From the NCBI GenBank assembly GCA_036417435.1, contig CM070902.1, forward strand, positions 138,497,886 to 138,561,885: 64,000 nt of DNA, read 5' to 3'. Made by a program: the position numbers and the translations under genes. Positions 36,560 through 48,700 of the stretch are shown in pieces. A model generated the notes under the pieces. It made no database searches. It saw only the letters and a program-made list of their open reading frames with translations, and was not told where the DNA came from. This DNA is from Inia geoffrensis (lineage: Eukaryota; Chordata; Mammalia; Artiodactyla; Iniidae). Numbering within the stretch: the first letter of the stretch is position 1; each line of letters opens with the position of its first letter.

Positions 36560-37049
36560 CTCCCAGTCCTCTTTTCTGCTGAACTGCCACTTGCTGGCCC
36601 CTGTGGGGCATTCCTCTCATGTGTCTTGCTTTGCCACTGCTGGGAGGTTCAGCAAAGATGGTCTTGAAGACGAGAAGAAACCTCAGGAGCATCACCTGTG
36701 TGGTTGGTTCCAGGGAGACTTAGCAGTAGAGGCAGGTGTGAAGAGGCGATTGAACTGAGCTCCCTACTGGTGTGGAGGTCGGTGGGTGGCGGGGGGGGGC
36801 GGTTAGTGCGAGCGAAGACTTTGGGCCAGGATGGAAGATGAAGGTTCAGTGGAGGAGTCCGTGTGGCTTCAGGGGCCACTGATAGTGCTTTGTGGTGATG
36901 CTTCTCAGGTGGGTGAGGGCAGAGGAGGTGACCAGCCAGGGCTTCTTGCCCTGGACATGAATTACTTGGGGACTTCTGTTAGCTGTATTTCTCCCTTTTG
37001 CTTTAAATGTGTTATACTTTCCTTACCTAGAAATCTGAGTTTACAGAGG

Positions 37050-37160
37050 TTTCATTCTAAATTGGTGGTTCTCAATCCTGGCTGCGCAGGAAGATCTCCT
37101 GAGAAGCTTCTAAAATGCTCAGACCCCGACCTAGACCATGTAAATCAGAATCTCTAAGAA
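37050..37160. mobile_element. MER5-like fragment beside the AT palindrome
   Basis: 'ggtggttctcaatcctggct' and 'catgtaaatcagaatctcta' fit a MER5 start. The element runs into the AT-rich array at 37161, and a possible distal end ('cttgagaaccacc') is seen near 37972-37984 beyond the array. Confidence 0.55.
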
Positions 37161-37846
37161 GGGAACCTAGGGAATTTATATATCTATATAATATAAAATA
37201 ATTACATATAACTAAAGGAATGTATATATATTATTATATATAATATATGAACTTATATAAATTCATATATAATTTCATGTAACATATAATCATATGTAAT
37301 TAATATATAATATATTAACTACCTTATATATAAATTCCTTTCAATATTATATATCATATTATAAAAGTTTACATATATATGAATTCCTAAGGATTTATAT
37401 AGAGGTATATGCATAATAATTACATATAATATATAAAGGGATTTAATATAACATAATTACATGGAACATGTAATTTAATATATATAAATCATATATAATG
37501 TATTATCTTAATTGTAATATAATAGGATATTATATTGTATGTAAATATATATAATAAAATTTCGTAGAAATTCATATATATGTATATATAATTACATATG
37601 TACTATAATTACATACAGTATATAAATATAAAGGAATTTTTATATAATATTGTAATCAATATAATATATACTATATTAATTATGTATGATTATATATTGT
37701 ATTTGATTATATTATATATGTAAATTCCTTTATAGATATGAACTTACATATTATATGTTATGATAACATATAAATTCCTTTATACATACATTACATACAT
37801 ATTGTATTAATTCTTTTATACATTATATATTATATGTTATATATTA

Positions 37847-37901
<55 letters not shown>

Positions 37902-37922
37902 ACACAAATTCCTTAGGTTCCC
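37161..37922. repeat. AT-rich near-palindrome / degenerate AT array, ~760 bp
   Basis: Almost pure A/T with recurring 'taaattccttta' and 'aaaggaattt' blocks and a (TA)n run at about 37850-37891. The edges are inverse copies: gggaacctagggaattt (37161-37177) and aaattccttaggttccc (37906-37922), 16 of 17 matching. The interior is a patchwork of TATA-type units and could fold on itself extensively. Confidence 0.88.
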
Positions 37923-38027
37923 TTAGGCTCCTTCCTTAGACCCTTCTTTGTTTCCTCTCTGCACTCACCCTCTTGAGAACCACCACCACCACAAAGCACT
38001 ATCTATATGTATATATATCATCTTCTT

Positions 38028-38350
38028 CATTTCTTTTTTTTTTTTTGGCTGTGTCGGGTTTTCACTGTGGCGCGCAGGCTTCTCTCTAGTTGCAGCTTGC
38101 GGGCTTCTCTCTAGTTGTGGCATGCAGGTTTTCTCTCTCTAGCTGTGGCGCGTGGGCTCCAGGGTGCGTGGGCTCTGTAGTTTTTGCTGCACGCAGTCTC
38201 TCTTTTTGAGGCGCGCGAGCTCAGCAGTTGTGGTGTGCGGGCTTAGTTGCCCCGTTGCATGTGGGATCTTAGTTCCCTGACCAGGGATCGAACCCATGTC
38301 CCTTGCATTGGAAGGCAGATTCTTTACCACTGGATCACCGGGGAAGTCCC
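38028..38350 (-). mobile_element. tRNA-derived SINE, older diverged long form
   Basis: Head at the right ('gaccagggatcgaacccatg' on +) and several 'ctctctagttgtggc' type units in the body. Target duplication of 20 bp with two mismatches (38007-38026 and 38351-38370). More diverged than the GC-rich copies. Confidence 0.88.
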
Positions 38351-39304
38351 ATGTATGTATATAATCTTCTCAGGGGAGTCTAGCCATGACTGAGAATCAT
38401 TGATTCAGACATTTAAGATGTATGATGAGGGGACCATGTGGGTCAAGGTTGCTGATTGAAGGACACATAGGGGAAACGAGTCAACAGGTCCTATCTGCAG
38501 AGTGGATAAGGGCAGACAGGCACTAAGGTGTGCAGAGGAGAAGGGATCTGTCTGTAGAGATGTGAAGTTCAGGGAGATGACTCAAGAATGGACCAGAGGC
38601 CTGCACTGTGGTCCTTTAATGTTCAGGACTCCAGAAATCTTTCTCCAAGTGAACAGGAAGGGTCTTACCTTGTAGGCACTGCTGATTCAATGAGGGGTCA
38701 GTGGTGTGGGCCATGGGACCCTAGAGTCCACTGCAGTAGACTGAAGGATCAAGCGATCCATGTCAGAGAGGGGACGAAAATGAGCCAGGAAGGAAAGCTG
38801 GCTAATACACCTACCCAAGATTGAGATAAAAGTGTTGCCGCATTCTCGGTGAGAGAGCAGAGCACCAGATCGGCCTGAGGAGGGGCGCTCTTTGAGGGAG
38901 TGCTTGGATGAGTTGTTGGCCAGTGTGGTTTGCTTTTAACTGCCATGCCCAGCCTCCGTGGGGGCCAAGCTCTGCCCATCCAAAGCAGCTGCACTGATGG
39001 GATGCTCCCTAGCTGGAGGACACTGTGTTCCCAGCAGGTATTTAGAAAACACAAGAGACATAAAGGACTCCAGCATCGGCCTGTGCTTTCCCATGCTGAG
39101 CAACCCAGAATCCAAATGGAGTTATTTGGTAGGGCAGGATGTGTAGACCTACTGGAGAAATGAGCTGCACGTGTGCTTGCTTCACCTTTTCCCAAATGTT
39201 CTTAGTCAGGTTGTTGGGGATATGAGCAGCAAACGTGAGGCCAAGGGAGCCACGGAGAGCAGGATGCCTCTCTGACCCTCAGCTCTCAGCCCAGAGGCTC
39301 TCAG

Positions 39305-39482
39305 CCAGTGGTTCAAAGCTATGGGTGTACAATAGAATCACCTAAGGATTTCTTAAGAATACAGATGACAGGTCCCCACCCCTAGGGATCCCAACCTAGT
39401 TGGTTAGAGGTGGAATCTGAGATATAACATCATTTAAATATTCTCCAGGTGATTCTAAAGGGTAGTGGGGGAGAACCTCTGA
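39305..39482. mobile_element. MER5-like hAT DNA element
   Basis: 'cagccagtggttcaaagcta', 'caatagaatcacctaaggat', 'ttctccaggtgattctaaag', 'gagaacctctg'. Confidence 0.78.
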
Positions 39483-39674
39483 TTTGGCTGGGCAACCAAA
39501 TGGGTGGTCAGTCAGGACGGGATGGTAAAGGTTGGCTGTGCTAAAGGGAATCAGAGGACCGTTAACCCTGGAATTGGTCCAGGTGCTGGTTTTTATTTTG
39601 CCCTTTTGCCTATTGATCTTTTCAGTTTTATAATTCTTAATGTTTGAAAATGTCTATTTCCCTTTTGGGTCCTC

Positions 39675-39850
39675 AGATTTTGGCTGCATCGGCATCACCA
39701 GGAGAACCTGTTAAAACAGATGCTGGGCCCTACCCCCCGAGTTTCTGATTCAGTAACCCTGGGGTGGGTTCCAATCATCTGCACCTCTAACAAGTTCCCA
39801 GGTAATGATGCTGCTGCCTGTTCAAGAGCCATACTTTGAGAACTGCTGGT
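39675..39850. mobile_element. MER5A-like hAT DNA element
   Basis: 'catcggcatcaccaggagaa', 'gagtttctgattcagtaacc', 'ctttgagaactgctgg'. Confidence 0.83.
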
Positions 39851-40194
39851 CTTAATCTGTTTTATCATTTCATCCTTTCAGTCTTTTAGTTTTCTGGATT
39901 TAATGTTTCAGTTAGATCTTAATTTTCCTCAGCTTTTATTTTCCTCGTCTCATTAAACTATGCTGTATTTAATCTTTTTTCTTAATTTATATTTTATCTA
40001 GATTTTTCTTACTACCTTTAATTTATCCTCTATTTTATTCTATCAGTATTTTTAACTTGCCTTCTTGACCCATGTGACAGATGCTCTCGCCCACTCAAGA
40101 GTCATTTTATACCCCCTACCTCCTGTTTACTAGACCCCTATTAGGTTGAGGGATTGGATAGTCATATACTTCATGAGCCCCTCTAAAGTCTTTT

Positions 40195-40369
40195 TTTCAG
40201 CTTTATTGAGGTGTAATTGACAAATAAAATTGTAAGATACTTAACATGTATATTGTAATGATTTGATATATGTATACATTATGAAAGGATTCCCATCTAG
40301 TTAATTAACACATCCGTCATCTTATATATTTATCTTGTGTGTGTGTGTGTGTGTGTGTGTGTGAGAGAC

Positions 40370-40402
<33 letters not shown>

Positions 40403-40430
40403 GAAGGAGAGGGAGGGAGGGAAAAAGAAA
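40195..40430 (-). mobile_element. L1 fragment, antisense, with microsatellite
   Basis: Starts 'tttcagctttattgaggtgt' as antisense L1 and runs into (TG)n(GA)n at 40336-40410. Confidence 0.75.
40336..40410. repeat. (TG)n then (GA)n compound microsatellite
   Basis: About 28 bp of TG repeats (40336-40363) directly followed by about 45 bp of GA repeats with a few interruptions, then a purine-rich tract to 40430. Confidence 0.98.
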
Positions 40431-41029
40431 GAATATTTTGCTTGGCAAATTTCAATTACTGTGATACAGCATAATCAGGTGGGACTCTTGATTAGGCTAA
40501 ACCAATAAAGGTAAATCCATTTCCCCTGCCAGTGACTGGTATAAAAAAATGGCAATAAATGTGAAGGGAAGTCAGCTGGTAGGTCTCTGGGAAAATTTCC
40601 CTTGGAACAGGACTCAGGAATATTCTCTGTGCCAGTCTTCAGCCTGTTATGTGAGGTTTGATACTTGGATGAGGAATAGCCATCTGACATGTATGAGGGA
40701 ACAAGCCTCAGGACCAAAGTCAACACCTTGAAGATGGCAGAGCACGAAGATGGGAGGAACCCACGTCCTTTCTTGATGATGTCCTTGGGCCACTGAACCA
40801 ACAAGCTCTGGAGGTGCCTTATCTCCAGACTTCTGTCTATGTGAGAGTCTCTTTGTTTAAGCCATTTAAGTTAGGTCTTCTGTTTGCTGAAATCAAAAGC
40901 ATCCTAGATGTTATATGTCGTTTTAGCCATCTTAAAATTATTTTTATTTGTCTGCAGACATTTGTGTGTATATCTCAAAAATTCCTTGAGATCAGGAATG
41001 ATGATTTTTTTTTGTATTTTTAGAAAATA

Positions 41030-42200
41030 CTTCATATTTTTAGAGCAGTTTTAGGTTCACAGCAAAATTAAGAAGGTACAGAGATTTCCCATATACTCCC
41101 TGCCCCACACATGTATAGCACCCCCAACCCCTGTTAAAAGATCTCCCATCAGAGTGGTACATTTGTTACAGTTGAGGAGCACACATTGACACGTCATTAT
41201 CACCCAAAGACCATAGTTTACATTAGGGTTCACTCTTGGTGCTGTACATTTTATGGGTTTAGACAAATGTAAATTACATAAGTCCACAATGATAGTATCA
41301 TACAGAGTAGTTTCACTGACTTAAAACTCCTCTCTGCTCTACCTATTCATCCCTCCCCAACCCAACCCATGGCAACTACCAGTCTTTTTACTGTCGCCAT
41401 AGTTTTGCCTTTTCCAGAATGGCGTATAGTTCGAATCACAAAGTATGTATACCTTTGCAGATTGGTTTCCTTTACTTAGTAACATGCATTTAAGGTTCTT
41501 CCATGTCTTTTCATGGCTTGAGAGCTCATTTCTTTTTAGTGCTGAATAATATTCCACTGTCTGGATGGACCACAGTTTATCCATTCACCGACTGAAGGAC
41601 ATTTGGTTGCTTTCAAGTTTTGGCAATTATGAATAAAGCTGCTAGAAACATCCATGTGCAGGTTGTTTTGTGGACATAACATTTTCCACTCTTCTGGGTA
41701 AATACCGAGAAGCATGATTGCTGAATCATGTGGCAAGAATTTGTCTCATTTTGTGAGAAACTGGCAAACTGTCTTCCGAAGTGGCTATACCATTTTGCTT
41801 TCCCACCAGCAATAAATGAAAATTCCAGTTGTTCCACATCCTTGTCAGTATTTGGTGTTGTCAGTGTTCTGGATTTGGACCATTCTAATAGGTGTGTAGT
41901 GGTATCTCTTTGTTTTAATTTGCATTTCCCTGATGACACATGTGGAGCATCATTCCATATGCATATTTGCCATCTGTATATCTTCTTTGGTGAGGTGTCT
42001 GTTAAGGTCTTTGGCCCCTTTTTTCATTGAGTTGTTTGTTTTCTTATTGTTGAGTTTCATGAGTTCTTTGTATATTTTGGATAACAGTCCTTTATCAGAT
42101 ATGTCTTTTGCAAATATTTTCTCCCAGTCTGGGTCTTGTCTGCCAATTCTCTTCGTATTGTCTTTCAGAATCATGACATTTTATGTGGAGTTTTTCTAAG
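41030..42200 (-). mobile_element. L1 fragment, antisense, ~1.2 kb
   Basis: Long antisense L1 stretch: 'tttaggttcacagcaaaatt', 'gctgaataatattccactgt', 'ttgttttaatttgcatttcc', 'ttttctcccagtctgggtct'. Frames broken. Confidence 0.88.
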
Positions 42201-42204
42201 GTCT

Positions 42205-43253
42205 TGAATACAATGTTGTTGGAGAGAACAAATGAATTATTTATTTCCATAAACATTAAGACTCACTTTGTGTAAAGCTTATGCTAATCACCATGAACTC
42301 TAGAATGAAAATAAGCATGGAGCACTTTTGATTGTTCAAAACAAAAACAAGGCATGTGATCCCCTTAAAGAGAAAGGCGGTTTATTATAAGGATGCCTGT
42401 GGATGGACCACTCACAGCTCCTCCATCCTCTCCTTGCCTCCAGCTTCTCTGACCCACGTGGTCTCCTGCATAGGCCTCTCTTTCTCTGCTTGTGAATTCT
42501 GCCTTCTCCTTTCACTACCTACTGGCCAAAGGGCCACAAATCATTTAGTCCTCATTGCAGAGGGGCAAAGTTTGATTAGCTTGTGATCACCTTTACAGGG
42601 CAAAAGCCCTCAGGCCCACTACCTTATGGGTCACTGGACAGCGTTGGATCAAGGGCCCCCTAGAGTGACAATGACAGTGACAACCTCAAGACAATAAAAT
42701 ATCTTCCCTGAAACTGTAAGAGGAAGTTAGGAGTGAAAGGCACCATATCTTGCATGTTTAAAAGGATGACTTAGAAAACAACTCTAGAACTAGAATCTTC
42801 AGTCACTGCTGTGATACCCTCACGGTACTAACTGTGCCTCCGTGTCCTGGAGAGCTATGAATGAGTGACACACACTGATTCCCCCACCGCAGGTTTAAAC
42901 AACGACGTAAAATTGAATCAAGGTCTCTCTTTTAGAATCAGCAATGATTTTTAACCTGTTTTGGGGAAAAGAAATGAAAATTGAATTATCAGGGCTGAAA
43001 CAAAAATGTGCTCTATAGGAACAAATAATCCACAATGTCATAATTTCTGAAAGACTAAGAATATTTAGAAATGTTAAATTAACTAGTTAAAAATAAAACA
43101 ATTCATGAGGCAGTGATGTAGTTTTTTTTAAGGGCAAATAGTTTTGTACATGGAGTTATACTCCCAGAGAGGTTATTACATTGGCATAAACCTCACCAAG
43201 AAGAAAAAGAGTTACCTGGAGGATAGATTAGGTTTGTGTACTTACTTAAATGG
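42205..43253. other. No gene or recognised repeat
   Basis: Unassigned sequence between an antisense L1 and a SINE. Short frames only. Confidence 0.4.
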
Positions 43254-43269
43254 AAGATTTTAATTTTTT

Positions 43270-43533
43270 TAAAATAAATTTGATTATTTATTTATTGATA
43301 GCTGCTGGGTCTTCGTTGTAGTGCACAGGCTTCTCATTGCCGTGGCTTTTCTTATTGCAGAACACGGGCTCTAGGCCCACGGGCTTCCGTAGTTGTGGCA
43401 CGCAGGCTCAGTAGTTGTGGCGCACGGGCTTAGTTGCTCTGCGGCATGTGGGATCTTCCCAGACCAGGGCTGGAACTCGTGTCCCCTGCACTGGCAGGCG
43501 GATTCTTAACCACTGGACCACCAGGGAAGTCCC
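43270..43533 (-). mobile_element. CHR-type SINE, intermediate length
   Basis: Reverse copy with 'cagtagttgtggcgcacggg' units and a degenerate tail at the left. Imperfect duplication around aagatttaattttt (about 43254-43269 and 43534-43547). Confidence 0.87.
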
Positions 43534-44239
43534 AAGATTTAATTTTTAAACAGGAAAACACAAGTGTGATTTCAGAATTATTCTTTGAAAAAAATGATAA
43601 CTTATCTTTATTAATTTGAAATAAAACTCTAGAAAGAAATAGTGGGTGATGCATTTTCTGCCATCTACTTATCTGCATTTTCTAATGTTTCTACAGTGAG
43701 AATGTATCACCTGAGAAATATATAAATGTCGTATTAACATATGAATTGGAAGCAATTAAAAGGCAAAGACAGCAATTAATTTGGTGTAGTAGCCAGCATG
43801 GTGCCATAAGTAAGTAAATAAGGGCTCTCTTTTCTAAGGCCTTTGAGTATGATGATCTCCGTTCCAGAGTTAGCACATGTAAATGACACTACATACCCTG
43901 GGAACACACTGGAGCCCATTTTGGTGCATTTGAATTTAGAATTGGAGTAATAACCCCATTTGGCTTAGTTCAGATGATGGTTAGTCATGTGAGTATTTGT
44001 GCTATGACTTCACTTACTATGTACTTAAATAGGCACCCAGACGGACAGCTGTGCAAGATGCTATTTTCATCTGCATCCAATCTCTCGGAAAGTGGTTTCA
44101 TCCAAATTGCAGCAAAGCGCCCAGTCCTCACTGAAAACCCACCAACATCAAATGCAGTGCTTTCAAAAGCAACCTGTTTTGTAATATGGGCAGTAAGAAT
44201 AAATGTTCTTTAAAAGACAGTGTTCTTCATGGAGCAGGC

Positions 44240-44480
44240 TTACTAAATACCAGTCAAGGCATGTCACCACTGCCCTTAACAACGTCCATGGTTCCTTGTT
44301 ACTGACAGAATCCAATTCCATTCCTCACTCCGTCTCCAGGCCTCGTCCTAGCTTCCTCTCTAACCTGATCACCCACCACATCTCTTGATACACCCCACTT
44401 TCTGACCATGTGAGATTGCCCTTCCCTGAGCAAGCCGAGCACTTTCAGATCTCTGTATATCAAAAATTCCTTTTGCAGGT
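44240..44480 (+). mobile_element. L2 fragment
   Basis: Text such as 'ctaacctgatcacccaccac' and 'tgcccttccctgagcaagcc' fits an eroded L2 ORF2 tail. Confidence 0.5.
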
Positions 44481-44734
44481 GTACAACAAACGTGACTAAG
44501 AGCCACTACTAAGGAGAAAACTCTGTAGCTATTTCACTGACACTTGAATAATTTTCCATCAGTTTCTTCTGATCACTACACCCTGGAATTGGGACATTCC
44601 TACTTTGTGCTTCAATGGCAGCCCCTTTCCTGGAGTATAGCACATATTCACTCAACCATTTGGTTCCAAGAGGACTTCGGTGTGTCATGTGGGTTCCATG
44701 AGAAAGTCGGACGAGCATGGAGCCCAGGCCCAGT

Positions 44735-44890
44735 ACCTGGATTCTAAGCTCTGTGATCTTGGGTCGGTCCCAGACTTTCCGTTCCTCAGCTGCCTCAGGG
44801 AAATAAGGATGCCTGCCCTGCTTCCCTCGGGGGTTTGAGATGAGGAGTAAATAGTGTGAAAACACCTCGTAAGCTGTAAAGCACACCCAG
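44735..44890 (+). repeat. MIR SINE, diverged
   Basis: 'gtgatcttgggtcggtccca', 'ttccgttcctcagctgcctc', and a 3' part with 'gtaagctgtaaagc'. Confidence 0.72.
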
Positions 44891-44934
44891 GGTGAGGTGT
44901 TCACGTCTCAATCTCAATTTTCACTTTAGTCTAG

Positions 44935-45120
44935 TACAGGGGTTCTCAGCCTCAGTGCTATTGACATTTTGGGTGGCTGGTTGATCCCTTTGGTGGTGGT
45001 GCTGGCCTGTGTGTTGCAGGATGTCTCCTTACTAGATGCCAGTAGCATCGCCAAAAATGTTTCTAGACATTTCCAAATGTTCCTGGGGAGAAAGTGCCCC
45101 TGGTGAGAACCCCTGGTATA
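44935..45120 (+). mobile_element. MER20-like hAT DNA element
   Basis: 'aggggttctcagcctcagtg', 'tgttgcaggatgtctcctta', 'gtgagaacccctgg' at the end. Immediately upstream of the short SINE at 45147. Confidence 0.83.
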
Positions 45121-45146
45121 GGATGAATTTTTAGAGTTGTGTTCTT

Positions 45147-45273
45147 TTGTTTTACTTTGTTTTGTTTTTTGGCCATACCACATGGCATGTGGAATGTCCC
45201 TGACCAGGGATTGAACCCATGCCCCCTGCATTGGAAGCATGGAGTCTTGACCACTGGACCACCAGGGAAGTCC
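45147..45273 (-). mobile_element. Short tRNA-derived SINE (~127 bp)
   Basis: Head plus tail only, with 'gaccagggattgaaccca' as the B-box region on +. Target duplication of about 15 bp with one mismatch (ttagagttgtgttct at 45131-45145 against ttagagttgtattct at 45274-45288). Same short type as 18538-18661. Confidence 0.88.
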
Positions 45274-45288
45274 TTAGAGTTGTATTCT

Positions 45289-46630
45289 GGTCACCCTTCC
45301 ACCTCTCCCCCTAAACTGTTCCCTCTAGCCCCATTCACAATCTTTTCTCATCATCAGATAAACAAGGCTTTTAAAAATTCCATGTCCGACGCCTTCTCCC
45401 ACTCTCTGCCAACCTTTTATAAAGATGTTTTTGCAGTTATCCATGTGCAGACTTAGTAGCTTCTTTGGATTCTGTCCACAGAATCTCCCAGAAGAAAACT
45501 TCATTTTCTGGACATTGAACTCAAAAACACTTCCTCTTTTCTAACTCATCCTTCCATCTTTGTTTACTAGACAATCCTACTTTTGACACACAATTTCTCT
45601 TAAAAATCCAAGTTTTTTCCAACTTACCTGCAGGCCTAAAAGTCATTCCATCATTGTGGGTCTCTTTTTCTCCTCACACATCTCTTTTGCTCTGTTTGTT
45701 AATATTAAGAAGGTAATACATGTATTACGTTGTTTCCAATAGTACCAAAGTGTATTAAAGGAGATCTGTCCCCTTGATTTCCCCTCCCCCTCCTCCTGCC
45801 CCCTCCCGCCCAGATTTCACTGTCCCTCTCCAGAGATAACTGTTAATTCCTGGTGGATCTTATCCTCCAGTTTTCTATCCAGATGCAAGCATATTTTTTC
45901 CTCACTGTTTTTTCAACATGCTAATGTTTGTATATGATGACGATGAGTTTTCTCTTATTCTGTGTCTGGCCAGAATAATTCTCCATCCCTAAAGATGGTC
46001 ACAGAGGAGGTTTTACTAGTGCTCTGCAGGTATCGAAAATAGAGTCCACTCCTGCCAAAGCCCCACGGGAGCAGCCACATGCGCCGGCACCACTGGGCAG
46101 CCCAACAAGGCCAGGCGACCCCCTTCAGGTAGTCAGTCACACCTTAACCCACACATGAAGACCTCAATTCCATTCTCTTTGATTCTTTCTTTTTATTTAA
46201 AGAAGCAACACGTTTTGCAAAGGACCCTGAGGAGAGAGGACAGACAGGTTTATGCAATGGCAAAAAATAGCTACACCAGAGGAGGAGAATTAGTCAGGGT
46301 GTTACTGGGGCTCATTCCAGGGACTATGCTCCTTTGGAAAGGCTCTCGGATTAAATTCCTGGCTGGGAGATGTTTCTGATTCAGTAACTCGTGACTGTTT
46401 ACAAATGCAGGTGCCCAAGGGCAAAGAAGAGAGTTTTAAAAATCCCATTTGAATAAGGGCCATTTTTAGATTCTTCCTCTAATTCCTCTGTTCATTCAAC
46501 ATGTATTCAGTAGTTTTAGGCTGTCTTGTGGGGCAGAGTTTGGAGGAGACGGAAGTCATCAAGTTGATTCAGACATGGATCCTGCTCTCCAGAAGCACAT
46601 GGCCCATCAGGGCAGAAAGAGATTTTGTCT
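45289..46630. other. Unassigned, possibly old LINE
   Basis: 45680-45930 has text like old LINE 3' regions (ccagagataactgttaattc) and 46485-46620 resembles an L2-type fragment (tgttcattcaacatgtattc). Both assignments are weak. Confidence 0.35.
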
Positions 46631-46645
46631 AAATTATATAATCCA

Positions 46646-46854
46646 GGGCTTCCCTGGTGGCGCAGTGGTTGGGAGTCCGCCTGCTGATGCAGGGGACCCG
46701 GGTTCGTGCCCCGGTCCGGGAAGATCCCACATGCCGTGGAGCGGCTGGACCCGTGAGCCATGGCCACTGGGCCTGCGCGTCCGGAGCCTGTGCTCCGCAA
46801 TGGGAGAGGCCGCAACAGTGAGAGGCCCGCGTACCGCAAAAAAAAAAAAAAAAA
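46646..46854 (+). mobile_element. CHR-type SINE, short form
   Basis: Perfect 15-bp duplication aaattatataatcca (46631-46645; 46855-46869) and about 20 A at the end. Near consensus. Confidence 0.95.
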
Positions 46855-47294
46855 AAATTATATAATCCAAATATAATGTGATAAAGGTCAGGAGTACAGC
46901 TAACATGCTGCGGATGCTATCAGTATACTTCCTCTCCAATAAATACTGCCGTGAACAGTGTTTCCAGCACAATTGTCCAGGGACCCAGAGACCCAGGAAG
47001 GCCATGGGTGATAGCTCAGCGTGACTCAGCCGTGTATATTGCACAGCATGACTCAGCCATCTACATTTGCTGGCTCTGGACTGAACACTGGCCCCCACAG
47101 GTGGCGGGCAGGAAGATGACAGTGGCGAGTTAAGTGTAAACAGCTCTATCTCCACAAGCCTTATGTTTACTGTTTACAGGATGGTGTGACAGCCACATTT
47201 CTCAGTGCTTTCGTGACTTCTCCAAAAGCAGCTCTTATTTTCTTCTCTGACATTTTCTATTCAGGTCTGCAACTTGTGAATGAAGAATCTTAAG

Positions 47295-47690
47295 AGCTAT
47301 ATTAGTCAGCTATCGCTGCACTGATGCTATGTGAAAACAACCCTAAATCTCTCCATAGCTTACAACCATAAACATTTATGTTCATGGACCTGTCAGTCAG
47401 TTGAGATCTGGCTGATCCAGGCTGAGCTGGACTGGATTCCACGTTGCTGATCTTGTTGAGGTCTGTTTTGCATTACGGGGCTCAGGATCTCAGATCACAG
47501 AAATGCAAGATCCCGGGAACACAAGACGGCGAGCCAGACTGTGTGATGGCTCTCAAAGAATTTAGCCCACACTGTCTCTTCCACCCGTATTTTTTTGGTC
47601 AGAGCAAGTCATACGTGGCCTGGGTCAAGATCGAGAAGGCGGGGCAGTAAATGTTGCCTACATGAGTGGGAGAAACCGCCAAGTTACAGG
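47295..47690 (-). mobile_element. MaLR/ERVL-like LTR, antisense
   Basis: Starts 'attagtcagctatcgctgca', the reverse complement of the usual LTR end, and continues with diverged LTR-like text. No open viral gene is present. Right edge uncertain. Confidence 0.5.
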
Positions 47691-48247
47691 GCATGGATGA
47701 AATTCCTGTCATTCCTATCTAATCAGCTATACGGGATTGCCATTCTCCTCAAGAGAAAACCTCACAATGAGATCTAGAAGTGAGTGACCTCTTTCCATGT
47801 AGTGGAGTTGCTGCAGACCCGTGGCTGCTGAGACACCAGTGCCGGTGCCCCTGTGTGGTTGTAGCTGAAATGATCATCACTGTAGAGACTTGAAGACTTT
47901 TGTCCCCGCCTTCAGGTAAGTTTTGCACCTGCCGCTTCACAAACAGTGAAGGAAACACATCATCTTTCTTTTCGGTGTACTTGCCTGTTTATTTCCTTCC
48001 TCCTGCCCCAGATCCACAATTGTCATGCTGGTCCAACCCCCACGTTAATAGCTGCTCCATTTCAACTTCATCGTACTCAGCTGTCTGGCAATTCTGGAAG
48101 TCCTCCGCCCTCCTCTCTCATTCAGCCCAGAGCTGCAAAGTTGCTGTAAATACCTGTGATGAAGGACAGGCTTGAGAATGGGCTGGGTTGTTTGTTGCAG
48201 GTCCTGTCTTTAGAAGGTGAGGTCTATTTCTCCACCAAGAACTTTTA

Positions 48248-48518
48248 TTTATTTATTTCTATTTGGAGATGGGACCTTTTGGGAGGTAATTAGGTTATGA
48301 GGGTGGAGGTTTTTTTTTTTTTTTTGCAGTAAGCGGGCCTCTCTCACTGTTGTGGCCTCTCCCGTTGCAGAGCACAGGCTCCGGACGCGCAGGCTCGGCA
48401 GCCATGGCTCACGGGCCCAGCCGCTCCGTGGCACGTGGGATCTTCCCGGACCAGGGCACGAACCCGCGTCCCCTGAATCGGCAGGCGGACTCTCAACCAC
48501 TGCGCCACCAGGGAAGCC
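48248..48518 (-). mobile_element. CHR-type SINE with apparent 3' transduction
   Basis: The SINE body and poly-T occupy about 48311-48518. The target duplication (ctccaccaagaactttta, 48230-48247, against 48519-48536, one mismatch) encloses a further 63 bp beyond the poly-A. That extra segment resembles part of a MaLR-type LTR ('gggaggtaattaggttatga' on +) and ends in an A/T-rich second tail. The target is a TT/AAAA site read on the minus strand. Together this suggests a read-through transcript that carried flanking LTR sequence. Confidence 0.88.
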
Positions 48519-48559
48519 CTCCACTAAGAACTTTTAAATGAGCATGCTCTCAAAAGAAC

Positions 48560-48700
48560 CTCATAGGTTCATAGAATATGGGCTTTAGCAATCATCTAGT
48601 CAACCCCACTGTTTCACAGACAAAGCAAATGAGGCCAGAGAATCTAGTTCATGAAAGAACTAAAACTGGGGCCTTGAACTTGGGATTCTCAGTCCAGTGG
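48560..48700 (-). repeat. MIR-like fragment, antisense
   Basis: 'gtttcacagacaaagcaaat', 'gaggccagagaatctagttc' and 'ggggccttgaacttgggatt' fit an eroded antisense MIR. Confidence 0.6.

Noticed and set aside
37161..37922. Possible replication origin or matrix attachment region
   Set aside because: AT-richness alone is not evidence; the inverse edges and array structure favour a palindromic AT-rich repeat.
46634..47155. 173-codon minus-strand frame
   Set aside because: The C-terminal half is the reverse translation of the CHR SINE at 46646-46854; the rest has no domain or splice support.
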